From: Zasmidium citrigriseum
Lineage: Eukaryota; Ascomycota; Dothideomycetes; Mycosphaerellales; Mycosphaerellaceae
DNA: 64,000 nucleotides
Direction: 5' to 3'
Assembly: GCA_002786025.1 (NCBI GenBank)
Contig: NHNW01000014.1
Location: 744,001 to 808,000 of the forward strand
The notes below the pieces were generated by a model. That model ran no database searches. It was not told where the DNA came from and saw nothing but the letters and a program-made list of their open reading frames with translations. This document shows, one piece after another, positions 20,290-29,188 of the stretch. The number at the start of each line of letters is the position of its first letter. Within the stretch, counting starts at the first letter, position 1. The position numbers and the translations under genes are program-made.

Positions 20290-21663
20290 TCAACCCCCTT
20301 GTGGCGGTGGCTCCGGCGGCACGGCGACCTTCCAGACCAGCTCGACATCGGCGTCCATTCTTCTGGAGACCTTCCGGTAGAGTGAGGTGGCCTTCTCCTT
20401 CAAGCTTGGCTTCGGGGCTTTTTCTCTCTTCCACGGCGAGATCGTCTCCTTCTGTATCGCCATGGCTAGGTGGACCCCTCGAGTCTGGCTTTGCTCCATG
20501 CGTAACTTCTTGTCCGATCGCTGGATCAACAGCCCGTTCTTGTCCACCCAATAGCCGTTCGGAATTCCAGAGACTTCTGAAGGGTGTGACAACACCGGCT
20601 GACTTGTGGCCATCACAAAGCGATAGCCCGTTGGCTTATCGAACAAGAGCGCTTGGCGACCGAGCTGTCTGTACTCGCCATCCCAAAACTCCTGTTGGAA
20701 CATCCTGTGGATGTGGAGGAAGGACAGATTCCAGTAAATCCTGACATCACTCTCTTCACTTCTCGTCCTCAGATGGTATCCGAAAGAGCTGTAGTGGTCA
20801 GAGATGTCCGGATCGGGATACTGGACGCCAACGATGAGTGTTCCCAGGGCACTTGCTAAGCCAGTCTCTTGGTACACATGGCCGTTCGGCACCGGAAATA
20901 CCGTTTGCGGGATGACACCAAAGAGCCACGCCTGTGCTTCGAATCCTATCTCGGTCGTCCCATTGCTTCCAAGGTAGAAGTTGGTGTAATTGACATCTGG
21001 TGGAAGGACGGCAAAGACAGCGGCGTGTGCTAACTCGTGGAGCATGGCATTGGCAAACTCGAACGCTCCCCATTGCTCCAGGACAATATCATCTGGAGAC
21101 TGCTGCACAACATTGTAGAGGGCAGTGGAGATCTGGATAGTCGACCCAGTGCCTGGCAGCTCTGGACCCAAATCTGGCGATGGGTTACGCTTCGTCTTGG
21201 CTTGATTGCTGCGTGTGTGCTCATACAGCGAGAATGGGATGCGCTCGCTCAGCAGGTCCAGCTTCCTCCATGTCTCATGCCTTTGAGCTTGCGTTAGTTC
21301 AGTCAGCGGCTCGGGAAATTGATACAGGGGCATACCGTACTCATCAACTTCGCCGGTTGTCACATATCCTCCACACAGAATGGCATGGAACACTGGTAAA
21401 GCTGCGTCAACAAGCTGAGTGGACAAGCGCAGGGCATCTCCCATTCTCTCCTACTCGAACTCAGCTGGGAACGCATGCTCTCGAAACAAGCGATGGATCT
21501 CGATGGTAAGGTTGGTGTGTTGGAGACCACTCAGGATCTCGCGTCGGTAGAAGCCGCTGTTGGCAAACTCTGGAATCCTGCCGTTCATGTCGAGGTAGTG
21601 GATGACGGATCGTGGGCCTGCCACGTTGGATCCCGCCCTCAGGGTGGAAAAGCTGTTCGACAT
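20290..21663 (-). pseudogene. HExxH metalloprotease-like paralog with in-frame TAG
   Basis: The frame runs from ATG 21663 (MSNSFSTLRAG) to 20290, 457 codons, but is broken by one TAG at 21451-21453 (codon 71). The same frame continues on both sides: before it HAFPAEFE, after it ERMGDALRLSTQ. The sister gene at 26759 reads AEEFDYDRMETALRLAS at this place, so the stop replaces a Tyr codon. Downstream are HELAHAAVFAV (zinc-binding HExxH, about residues 209-213) and TEIGFEAQAWLFG, a likely third-ligand Glu block. No splice pair removes the stop while keeping frame. It may be a young pseudogene, a readthrough gene, or restart at ATG 21444, which would lose the conserved N-terminus. A TATATA box lies at 21775-21780, about 110 bp upstream. 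Confidence 0.72.
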
Positions 21664-22608
21664 CTTCGGGGTCGAATCTTTGGTTCACTTCGGCTTCTTC
21701 GTTCTGGTTGACTTCGTGGGGAGTTCGGATACGGAATGATGAGGGAGTTTGCCAGAGCGAGTGACTCGCGACTGTATATATCCATGTTGAAGCCATTGTG
21801 TATAGCTTGTGTTGTGTGTTATAGAACCTCTGAGGTCAATGTCATTAGAGCCGCTGCTCTGGAAGTAACAATCGCATTGTTCAACGAAGATGAAGGGCTT
21901 TGTCGACGAGTCCAGACCGCCTAAAATACTTCACGGCATGGCGGCCACTAGTGAGGTCGACATACAACGATTGAAGGAATCGAGACTCTAGTCAAGATGT
22001 TAGCAGGGAACTCCTCAAATACTTGATGGATTTTTTCGCAACGGACCCTCACAGAACACCGTCTGTTCAGTAGCTATTGTTGTGACTCTAGGGCAGAATA
22101 TGTAGGGTCAAGAGCACTCCTTTGACAAAGATCGAGCGAAAAAAAAAAACACAAGACAGAAACAAAGAAAGGCCTTGGAAGTTTTCTTTTCGAAGCAAGT
22201 ACGTCTGCATAAATACTCCACTGCTAGACTGGTAGAAGCAAAGTCTCAAAAGCTCCAAAACATGGCTGCATCTCATGCCACGTTCTAGCCACATGTCTCA
22301 ACTTTTCTCGAAAAGGAGCTGTAAGTACAAGGCTTCAATGTCAAGGCACAGAGACTGGAAATGGCATGATGAAGTTTGTTTTAGCAGACTGAATACTACT
22401 TTGTCCTTTCGTTTTCTCGACGTTCCTTTTCGCAAGTGTTGGACCTTGTGGCCATCTTTCCTTCCAAAGATCCTGAGCTTCTCCCTCCCCCTTTCTTCAA
22501 CTTCCCACTAAATCTCATAAATTCCAGCAACAGCAGCATAAGACGTCTTATCCTCTCAAAAGTTCACCGAGACCTTTTGCTCTCAGACTGCTCGCTCCTC
22601 TAAGTTCT
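21664..22608. other. Intergenic with promoter of the interrupted HExxH gene
   Basis: Bases 21760-21849 share spaced motifs with the promoter of the 24616-25980 gene. The remainder (21900-22608) is A/T-rich with a 10-base A run near 22141; no gene seen. Confidence 0.5.
21775..21824 (-). promoter_or_regulatory. TATA box and upstream element shared with the sister gene
   Basis: Reading the minus strand, a TATAACACACAACACA element (21809-21824) precedes a TATATA box (21775-21780). The same 16 bases and TATATA recur at 26145-26160 and 26108-26113 ahead of the second HExxH gene with nearly the same spacing (34 versus 37 bp between starts). Confidence 0.6.
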
Positions 22609-22903
22609 CTAGCACTGTGTGTGAAGACATGTTAGCCAAGTCACGCCATGCAAAAGGAAAGTCTGTCAGACTCACGCATCCTGCTGGGTCACCTGGGTAG
22701 CTGTGGTGGCAGCATACGAGAAAGCACGGGTCAAGGCATTCCCCAATACCCCCCGTCTCACCGCCGGAATTTGCGCATTGCGTTGTGCACTGTGCGGCGC
22801 AGGCAGCGCTGTTGGCTGAGCAGTCTCGTTTCATGATAGCGGGAGAGGCGTGGGCGAAGGTAGTAAATGCCATAAGGATTGCGAGAGCTTTGAAAGGACC
22901 CAT
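22609..22903 (-). CDS. Small secreted cysteine-rich protein 1
   Basis: Exon 1 is 22676-22903 and exon 2 only 22609-22614 (codons TGC and TAG), joined across a 61-nt intron with donor GTGAGT, branch GGCTAAC and acceptor CACACAG. The product is 77 aa. Residues 1-20 are a signal peptide (ALAILMAFTTFAHAS), followed by a Lys-Arg pair at 25-26 that fits Kex2 processing. The mature part has ten cysteines at 28, 35, 39, 43, 56, 60, 64, 65, 76 and 77. Without splicing the protein would be 106 aa with nine cysteines and a non-matching tail, so splicing is favoured. Such proteins are secreted, disulfide-stabilised and often produced on host tissue or in competition with microbes; no specific function can be read. 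The cysteine order resembles the protein at 23785. Confidence 0.75.
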
Positions 22904-23784
22904 GATGTCAGGTGCGACTTTATTGGTTGTTGAATTGAGATTCAGCTGGAACGTGAACGGGTTGATTTGAGAGGTATGAAGGTGTAGTGAAGACGATGGG
23001 AGTCTTATAGCCTTCGGCCTGCTGTCCTTTACTTACCATGATGTTACCGATTAGATTCCACATCTCTTCGAGGATCGCAAGTACGACGTAACTTGCTTAG
23101 AAACCTTTTCCTTCCCGGAAATCTGAAAATGGTCGACGTAGCGACTTCGGTGTACTTTTCAGGTCTAGTATGAACACCAGGTATGCGCCGCGCTTCCAAT
23201 CCAGATTCATAAGCATTGGAAAGGTACGATCTTGACTGCTTTAGGTTGTGCTACGCACAGATGACTTAGGCTAGCGAATCCTCTTGTCATCGCCCTTGGG
23301 ATCAGCACCCTTCGTTGGACCAGACAGTACCTTATTAAAGGCCTTCTGTAGAAGAGAGGCCGCATATCACGCCTAAGCCTATAGCAGTTGGTACAGATGC
23401 GGTTGCGATCTTCCGTAGAGAACTTTCTGTTACTATACATAGCGCTGTCATGAGGCTGAAGCCTGCTATGCAAAACCGAAAGGTTAGCGCGACCCCTTAT
23501 AAAGCAACTGTTGCGCTGTAGCTCACTTGCGCCACTAGCAAAACAATTAGTGCTGTCAAGATTCCATACCACCTCCTTACTCGGAAACACTTGTCTCGAC
23601 GCAATTGTAGATCATTTCTTGAGGTTGGGGACTGGCGCTACTACTTCCTTCAAGGTCGAACGCCCAAGCTAGTGCTACAGATCTAGATTTGCGTATTTAT
23701 GAGCCGCAATCCAACCATAGCAAGGTAGCCAAAACCATTCACAACGTTTACAGCATTTTCTCATCGCGTCCGCTTGACTTCACC
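22904..23784. other. Divergent spacer between two secreted-protein genes
   Basis: The two cysteine-rich genes face away from each other across 881 bp. No further gene was recognised; the 127-codon minus frame at 23207 has no supporting feature. Confidence 0.5.
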
Positions 23785-24104
23785 ATGAACTTCGAAATTC
23801 TTGCCTCTCTGGTCCTTCTTGGCACAGCTGTTGCACAGCAACCTCCCATCGTTACCGTGGTCCCAGCCTGTCAGAATTGCGTGCAGTCATGCATAGTAAG
23901 AGAGCCACCATATGAGATTCATTCTGCGAAATTCATTGCTAATCGATCCAACAGGACGCCTGTGTATGTCAAATGTTCCCTCGAGAGTCACTTCGTGTCT
24001 AATCTAGCACCTGTCAGGCTGCGGCATGTGTTGCCTCAGGAAGTACCGATCCAGGTTGCACCGCTAGTTGCTGCAACGGACCCGAGGGTTGTTGTAGACA
24101 GTGA
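23785..24104 (+). CDS. Small secreted cysteine-rich protein 2, with 9-nt microexon
   Basis: Exons 23785-23895, 23955-23963 and 24018-24104 encode 68 aa. Residues 1-18 form a signal peptide (ILASLVLLGTAVA). The mature chain has ten cysteines: CQNCVQSC, DAC, AAAC, PGC, ASCC and GCC. The 9-nt middle exon encodes Asp-Ala-Cys. It is flanked by an intron with donor GTAAGA and acceptor CAACAG, and one with a consensus GTATGT donor, a CTAAT branch and acceptor TGTCAG. Reading through either intron destroys the cysteine pattern. The C-x3-C-x3-C core and the C-x3-CC...CC ending match the protein at 22609, so they are probably diverged paralogs. It resembles a CFEM protein at first sight, but the CFEM spacing is not met. 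Confidence 0.7.
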
Positions 24105-24615
24105 AATGGCTGTTTCGCCTGCTCATTAACGGGCTGGGGTCATGATTCTGCTGAACAGCACGTTGGCTCATCGATATCTTAAAGAAGATGAAGCACTAGC
24201 GACGATGGGCGGGACAAAACTTGGAGTCATCAGCTACCGCTTCTCCTACGACTGAACATTCTTTTTCTGGACATGCTTCCATGGACTCAAGGAGTCAGAC
24301 CCAAGAATACTCAAGGCGATCATGTGTGTTTGACATGTGTGCAAATGCGAATGACGGGAATCGAGTTCTCAATGCGAGATTGTGCAAAGTATGTCGAGCT
24401 TGCGCATGTGTGGTAGCAAATCAAAGTATTACCCATGTCTATCTCCATGTTTTCTGTTCTTATTGGTCAAGGTGCATTCAATCTTCCTTCTTGATTGTTC
24501 CGTCGTCGAGAGCTCAAGTGTCTTGGTCTCCGTACTCTCCATCCCCGTCACAGTCTGTGTTGACCCTCTCAACTTTCAAAACGTTACGCTTCGAAACGCT
24601 TGCCAAACCATGCTC
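24105..24615. other. Convergent 3' region, no gene seen
   Basis: Lies between the 3' ends of secreted protein 2 and the second HExxH gene. A 192-codon plus frame starting at 24221 runs into the antisense of that gene and is not supported. Confidence 0.5.
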
Positions 24616-25980
24616 TCAGCCTCTTTTCGACTTCAATGCCGTTCGCCACACCGAGTTGATGTCATTTTCCATTCTTGACGACAGCTTTCCGAACAGACCA
24701 CTGGCTTTGTCTCTCAATGTACTGGCATGCCGATCTGGGACCCACACATACTCCGTTGCCTTTCGGATCGCCATGGCAAGATGGACTTCACGAGTTTGAC
24801 TCTGCACCATCTTCGCAGATTTGTCCACTCTCTTTCGAAGGAGTCCCGTTCTATCGGCCCAGTAGCCTTCTGGAATGCCGTCAGAGTCGGAGTCATGGGG
24901 CTTCAACGGCTTCAGCGTCCTCGACTGGCTGTCATGCCAGAATCGGAAACCGGTGTCCTTCGGGAACCACAATGCTTTACGTCCCAGGCGAGGCAGGTCG
25001 AGCTGCCAGAAGTCATCTTGAAACATCCGGTGGAGGTGTAGAAACGGTACATGCCACATGACATCGACGATTGTCGGACGTTCGCGACGAACGGCAATCG
25101 TATTCTCAGCACCCGTAGCACCTTCATTGTAACTCTGAGTGATGGCTGCTGAAGGGTACTCTGTTGCACAGATCATGAGTCGAAGGCGGCTGTGGGCGTT
25201 GCGATCTTGGTCGAAGTAGCATGTTCTACCCCCGAAAGGTTTGGGCACAGCATTTCCAAACAGGTATGACTCGGTCTCAAAGCCAACTTCGGTGGTCATT
25301 CCGCTCTTGCCGATATAGAAGTTGGCATGCAGTCTTCTAGGCTCGACCGCGGCGTGAACGGCTGCATGTGTCAGCTCATGGATTAGGACAGAGGCCAAGT
25401 AGAATGCCCAGTATTGCTGGTTGACGATGTCGTTGGGGTCAGCTTGGCTTGCAGCGACTCGACTGTATAGCCTCATGGAGATGTGAATGACCGATCTCAC
25501 ACCGGGCAAGTTGGGAGACATGCAGCCAGCGGTGGATGGTGAGCTAAAGCAGTACGCATTGACGTCGGTCTCGTCGTCCAAGCGGAATGTGATCTGCTCG
25601 GCAATGCGGCTCAGTAGAGCCCATGTGGCTGCTATTTGCTCATCTGTCAGTTTCTCAAGAGGATCTGGGAACATATAGTAACGCTCACCGTTCTCGTCTA
25701 TGCCCTCAAGCTGCACCACCTGCCCACAAAGGATGGCATGGAAGATTGGCAATGCAGCCATCAGAAAGCAAGTTGCGAGCTGCAAAGCCAGGCGAATAGT
25801 CTCATAGATGATTCTTGGGTCTCTGAAGTTGGTTCGGTCGAAGATCACATAGATCGGCTGGTTGAAGTTGGTGGGGATCAGGCCAGACAGCGTCTCCGTC
25901 TGTAGAAAGCCGCTGTCATTCAGCTCTGGCCTTGCTCGGGCAACACGCATTGGTGTGCTTCTGGATCGTGGGCCTGCCAT
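24616..25980 (-). CDS. Predicted HExxH zinc metalloprotease-like protein, paralog 2
   Basis: Single exon, 454 aa, starting MAGPRSRSTP; the MAGPRS start is shared with paralog 3. HELTHAAVHAAV (His201, Glu202, His205) matches the HExxH zinc motif. Thirty residues later TTEVGFETESYLFG offers Glu231 or Glu235 as third ligand, the gluzincin arrangement. Further shared blocks are ALPIFHAILCG, LEKLTDEQIAATW, HVPFLHLHRMFQDDFW and IPEGYWADRTGLLRKR. No signal peptide is present, so an intracellular enzyme or a degenerate protease is more likely than a secreted one. I recognise the motif class but no named family. It is most similar to the interrupted gene at 20290, including the C-terminal block SQTREVHLAMAIRK. 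Confidence 0.78.
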   Translation of the reverse strand: MAGPRSRSTPMRVARARPELNDSGFLQTETLSGLIPTNFNQPIYVIFDRTNFRDPRIIYETIRLALQLATCFLMAALPIFHAILCGQVVQLEGIDENGERYYMFPDPLEKLTDEQIAATWALLSRIAEQITFRLDDETDVNAYCFSSPSTAGCMSPNLPGVRSVIHISMRLYSRVAASQADPNDIVNQQYWAFYLASVLIHELTHAAVHAAVEPRRLHANFYIGKSGMTTEVGFETESYLFGNAVPKPFGGRTCYFDQDRNAHSRLRLMICATEYPSAAITQSYNEGATGAENTIAVRRERPTIVDVMWHVPFLHLHRMFQDDFWQLDLPRLGRKALWFPKDTGFRFWHDSQSRTLKPLKPHDSDSDGIPEGYWADRTGLLRKRVDKSAKMVQSQTREVHLAMAIRKATEYVWVPDRHASTLRDKASGLFGKLSSRMENDINSVWRTALKSKRG

Positions 25981-26758
25981 GATCGTGTGCGTGTCGAGCG
26001 TCGAGGAAACTGGTCTGCAGAAAAGGTCTGCAGAGAAATTTCGGGAGGTCGTTTGAGGTAAGTCTGATAGGAATCATGACCCAAGATCCGCCAGTGACTT
26101 GGGCCAGTATATATTCTGTTCGTTCCATTATACATTGTGTGTTGTGTGTTGTGTGTTATAATGTAGAAGAGAGATCAATGGCATTCTCGAGCATCCATAC
26201 GCAAGGTCCTGATCCTCGGAGACAAAGTAGCCCTCAAGCAAGTCCTGATGAAATGAGAATTAGTCATAACAAGGGCATTGAATCAAATGACGGATTGAAG
26301 CGAAAAGAAAACAAAGGTGTTACAAGAGGATTGTGAGAGGAGACGCCCGCTTAAGTATCCTGTAAGGCGAGGCTGAGACTTGAAGCGAGACAATGGCAAA
26401 GAACTCTGACGCTGCATCAGCCCGAAAGTGTCATTCCAGACCATCAAATCGCTGGATCCCTAACTGTTGAATCAGTGCTTCAAGATTGACAGTCGGAACT
26501 CTCGAGACAAGGCTGAAACTGGTGCGAGGCTACCTCCGAATCTCAGGCGCTTACCGAATCCGGACTAGTCCGGGCTTCTGCGAAAGACGAGGAGGCTGCT
26601 AGCCAGCCACACAACTCGCGCGGAGGGTCTGTACTGGAGATAGGTGCGAGGCTGAAAATGAGAGGCTGTGATCGGAGGCAATCCCAGATTGCTCCAGATC
26701 TGCAGCGTGACTTTGTGGAGTTACGGAAAAGAAGACTTACCAGAAGTTTTTAGAAGCT
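25981..26758. other. Intergenic with promoter of paralog 2
   Basis: Carries the TATATA box (26108-26113) and GT-rich element (26145-26160) described separately. From 26330 to 26758 a phrase like GCGAGGCTGA recurs three times, too short and scattered to call a repeat. Confidence 0.45.
26108..26160 (-). promoter_or_regulatory. TATA box and TATAACACACAACACA element of HExxH paralog 2
   Basis: Sits about 128 bp upstream of the ATG at 25980. The AGTGACTTG block at 26093 also resembles AGTGACTCG at 21760. Conservation of a spaced set of non-coding motifs implies the promoter was duplicated with the gene. Confidence 0.6.
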
Positions 26759-28108
26759 TTAGAAGCTAAACAGACCTCCCAGTGCAAGGAAGTAACACAT
26801 GACAATCACCATCACGAGGAACAGGGTCAAAGCTTCCAGCTCTTCCCTCTCAACCAAGATCGGTAGCATCCCTCGCAATTCCCTCCCTTTTCTCCTGAAG
26901 TTCCGAAGGTTCAGCTCTTCATCCTGCTTCAAAGCCAACTGCATCCTCGCCAGCTTATCCGGCTTCTTATAAATCAAACCAAGCTCATCAACAAGATACC
27001 CCCTAGGAACCCTCCTGTTCTCCAGCGGATGAGTATCCAGCGGTACTCGACGAATAGAATCCTTACCCTGCGGCACAAACCGATACCCGCCCACTTTCTC
27101 AAGGAACAGCGCCGATCGACCCTTCTCAGCAACCACCTCATCCCAAAACCTGTCCTGAAACATCTGATGAATATGCAGGAACGACGCGTCCCACAGCAGC
27201 TCAACATCACAATCATCGCCGCGGACAGTAAACGGGATCTTGCAATCTTCGTAGTACTGCTCGCGAGAGGGACAGGGCCATTGACGGCCACACAGGAGAT
27301 GTTCCACGGCGCTGTACTCCTCAATATCCTCGTTGTAGTAGAGTTTTTGGCCGAGGTGGAAGGGCTCGGGGAGCACGCCGCCGAAGAGGTAGGATTCGAG
27401 TTCGTAGCCGTGCTCGGTCGAGAGTCCGCTCTCTCCGACGAAGATCTCGTAGCACTGCCATTCGGGCTGGATGGCGGCGTTGAAGGCCGCGTGGGCGATT
27501 TCGTGGCATATGAGGGAGGCGAAGTTGAATTCACCGAGTTGTTGCTGGATGATATCCTCCTTGTCTGCTTGGGACCAAAGGAGGGCGTGGTACGTCGCTT
27601 TGGGGATTAGGATGTCGCTGCCGCTGCCTGAGAGATCGAAGTCGAGGATCACGTCTTCGTGTTTCCGGCTTTGGCAGGTGGCGCCCATTCCTTCGATCCC
27701 GTCGTTGATTTTATACTTGAGATGTCGGCCCATCTCACTGAGCCTTTGTATTGTATACTCAGTCTGTTCGTCGGTTAGCTCTTCCAGAGGCTCGGCGAAC
27801 TGCCACATATCGTAGCCATTGTGGTCGAGCTCATCTAGAGGCCAATTTCGTCCAGTCAGGATCGTGTGGAAAAAGGGCAGGGCAGTGATTAGGAGGCGAC
27901 TTGCAAGCCGAAGGGCTGTTTCCATCCTGTCGTAGTCGAACTCCTCTGCAAATCTTGATCGGTCGAAAACATCATGGATCGGTCCGGTCAAGTTAGTCGG
28001 ACGCAGGTTATAAAGAATCTCCTCTTGGACGAAGCCGCTGTGGGAGAAATCTTCTTGGCGATATTTGTCAAGTGTAGTGAAATATTTTATCGATCTGGGG
28101 CCTGCCAT
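26759..28108 (-). CDS. Predicted HExxH metalloprotease-like protein with C-terminal anchor, paralog 3
   Basis: The frame is open from 28189, but the start homologous to paralog 2 is ATG 28108 (MAGPRSIKYF), giving 449 aa. HEIAHAAFNAAI (His202, Glu203, His206) is the zinc motif and STEHGYELESYLFGG the presumed third-ligand block. ALPFFHTILTG, LEELTDEQTEY, FLHIHQMFQDRFW and VPRGYLVDELGL are shared with the other two genes. Only this copy ends in a hydrophobic segment (LTLFLVMVIVMCYFLALGG), suggesting a tail-anchored membrane protein. No signal peptide. It is the most diverged of the three and probably the older duplicate. Confidence 0.78.
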   Translation of the reverse strand: MAGPRSIKYFTTLDKYRQEDFSHSGFVQEEILYNLRPTNLTGPIHDVFDRSRFAEEFDYDRMETALRLASRLLITALPFFHTILTGRNWPLDELDHNGYDMWQFAEPLEELTDEQTEYTIQRLSEMGRHLKYKINDGIEGMGATCQSRKHEDVILDFDLSGSGSDILIPKATYHALLWSQADKEDIIQQQLGEFNFASLICHEIAHAAFNAAIQPEWQCYEIFVGESGLSTEHGYELESYLFGGVLPEPFHLGQKLYYNEDIEEYSAVEHLLCGRQWPCPSREQYYEDCKIPFTVRGDDCDVELLWDASFLHIHQMFQDRFWDEVVAEKGRSALFLEKVGGYRFVPQGKDSIRRVPLDTHPLENRRVPRGYLVDELGLIYKKPDKLARMQLALKQDEELNLRNFRRKGRELRGMLPILVEREELEALTLFLVMVIVMCYFLALGGLFSF

Positions 28109-28189
28109 GATCATGTTTTTACTGCAAAGTTTGAAAGATAACCGGAAGGAAACGAAGATCTCGGACGCAAACGCAGAGTTGGCCACCAC

Positions 28190-28486
28190 GCAGCAGTGCT
28201 CGGCTCCATTATGTACTCCCAGTCGAGTCCAATTGAAGGTACTGCCATCCCTTTGTCCAGAACAAGGAGCATTGTAAGATGATGATAGTATGAATAGGGA
28301 TCAAAGAAACAACAAGGAATGCACAAGAAGAGGATTGACCACAAAGAATGAAGGAAGAGAGACAGAGATTTTTGCAAGAAACAGATTTCCACCCAAACGC
28401 CAAAACGCCAGGCGACCGTCCTAACGACGATCAAAAGATTACCCAAATTAGCAGTCTCACGAAGAAAAGAAAACATCGCACTCACC
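28190..28486. other. Intergenic, presumed promoter of paralog 3
   Basis: About 300 bp without a recognisable gene; the shared element of paralogs 1 and 2 was not found here. Confidence 0.45.
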
Positions 28487-29188
28487 TTACTCATCACCCA
28501 TCTTGACGGTAACGACCTTCCCATCCGCATTACCACGCTTAAGCAAGCTCTTCACGACATTCTTGACAATCTCCCGCTTCGGCAACTTGACATTCTCCGG
28601 GACGGTAACGATCTTCGACTCGAGCGCCGACAACTTGGGCTTCGCGACTTCTTGTTGCAGCATCTGCTCGGCCGTCAGCTGGAACTTGACAGACTTGCCT
28701 TTCGAAGTCTCGGGCTCATTGATGGCTTCGCCGAGGACTGTTGAGGAGACGAGCTTGTGTTTCGGTTGGTAGTTCTGATAGATCTGCTCAGGCGTGAAAT
28801 CGAAGCGGACGTGTTTGAAGCCCTTGGGTGGTCGAGAGGAAGAAGCTTGGGGGAAGAGGGAGTACCCACCGGTTGGGGGATGGGGGGAGAGCTCGACCAT
28901 AGAGCTGACGGTCGTGCTAGGTGAGGCTGGGGGGAGGGTTGGTGTCGCTGATGTGATTGTGATCCTCGGGGGTTGAGGGAAGAGCTCGACCATGTCTATG
29001 TCGAGCGAGCTGACGGTCGTGCTGGGCGAGGCTGGGGGGAGGGTTGGTGTCGATGGTGGAGGCGCGAAGACGATCGAGATGCGCTGCCCTCTCGCAACAA
29101 CATCGAAGTGGTCGCCGAATTGTTGGGTGATCTCCATCTCGAAGGCTTGAGCTTCTGGAGACATCGGCTCCGACGTGGGGTCCGACAT
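28487..29188 (-). CDS. Hypothetical protein with internal duplication
   Basis: Single exon, 233 aa, starting MSDPTSEPMSPEA; family not recognised. The middle contains a near-perfect duplication: TPTLPPASPSTTVSS followed by MVELFPQPP or MVELSPHPP, encoded by the DNA repeat at 28885-28947 and 28977-29052. The C-terminal half has a second, older internal repeat: VRFDFTPEQIYQ with KHKL, then VKFQLTAEQMLQ with KPKL. The end is basic (REIVKNVVKSLLKRGN). No signal peptide or membrane helix; probably an intracellular, largely disordered protein. Confidence 0.65.
   Translation of the reverse strand: MSDPTSEPMSPEAQAFEMEITQQFGDHFDVVARGQRISIVFAPPPSTPTLPPASPSTTVSSLDIDMVELFPQPPRITITSATPTLPPASPSTTVSSMVELSPHPPTGGYSLFPQASSSRPPKGFKHVRFDFTPEQIYQNYQPKHKLVSSTVLGEAINEPETSKGKSVKFQLTAEQMLQQEVAKPKLSALESKIVTVPENVKLPKREIVKNVVKSLLKRGNADGKVVTVKMGDE
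28885..29052. repeat. Two-copy minisatellite inside the 28487-29188 gene
   Basis: Copy 1 (28885-28947) and copy 2 (28977-29052) share AGAGCTCGACCAT and GAGCTGACGGTCGTGCT, then GAGGCTGGGGGGAGGGTTGG. Copy 2 carries an in-frame insertion of about 12 nt. The few differences indicate a recent duplication. Confidence 0.8.

Noticed and set aside
21404..21460. Intron that would remove the TAG in HExxH paralog 1
   Set aside because: The only GT...AG pair nearby (GTAGGA to CACTCAG) is 40 nt, shifts the frame and deletes conserved residues.
23785..24000. CFEM-domain protein
   Set aside because: The retained-intron reading looked CFEM-like (DACVCQ), but cysteine spacing fails and the splice signals favour another structure.
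26360..26660. Repeated phrase GCGAGGCTGA
   Set aside because: Only about ten bases, irregularly spaced, no larger unit.
27029..27610. 193-codon frame antisense to HExxH paralog 3
   Set aside because: Shadow of a real coding strand with strong third-base bias.
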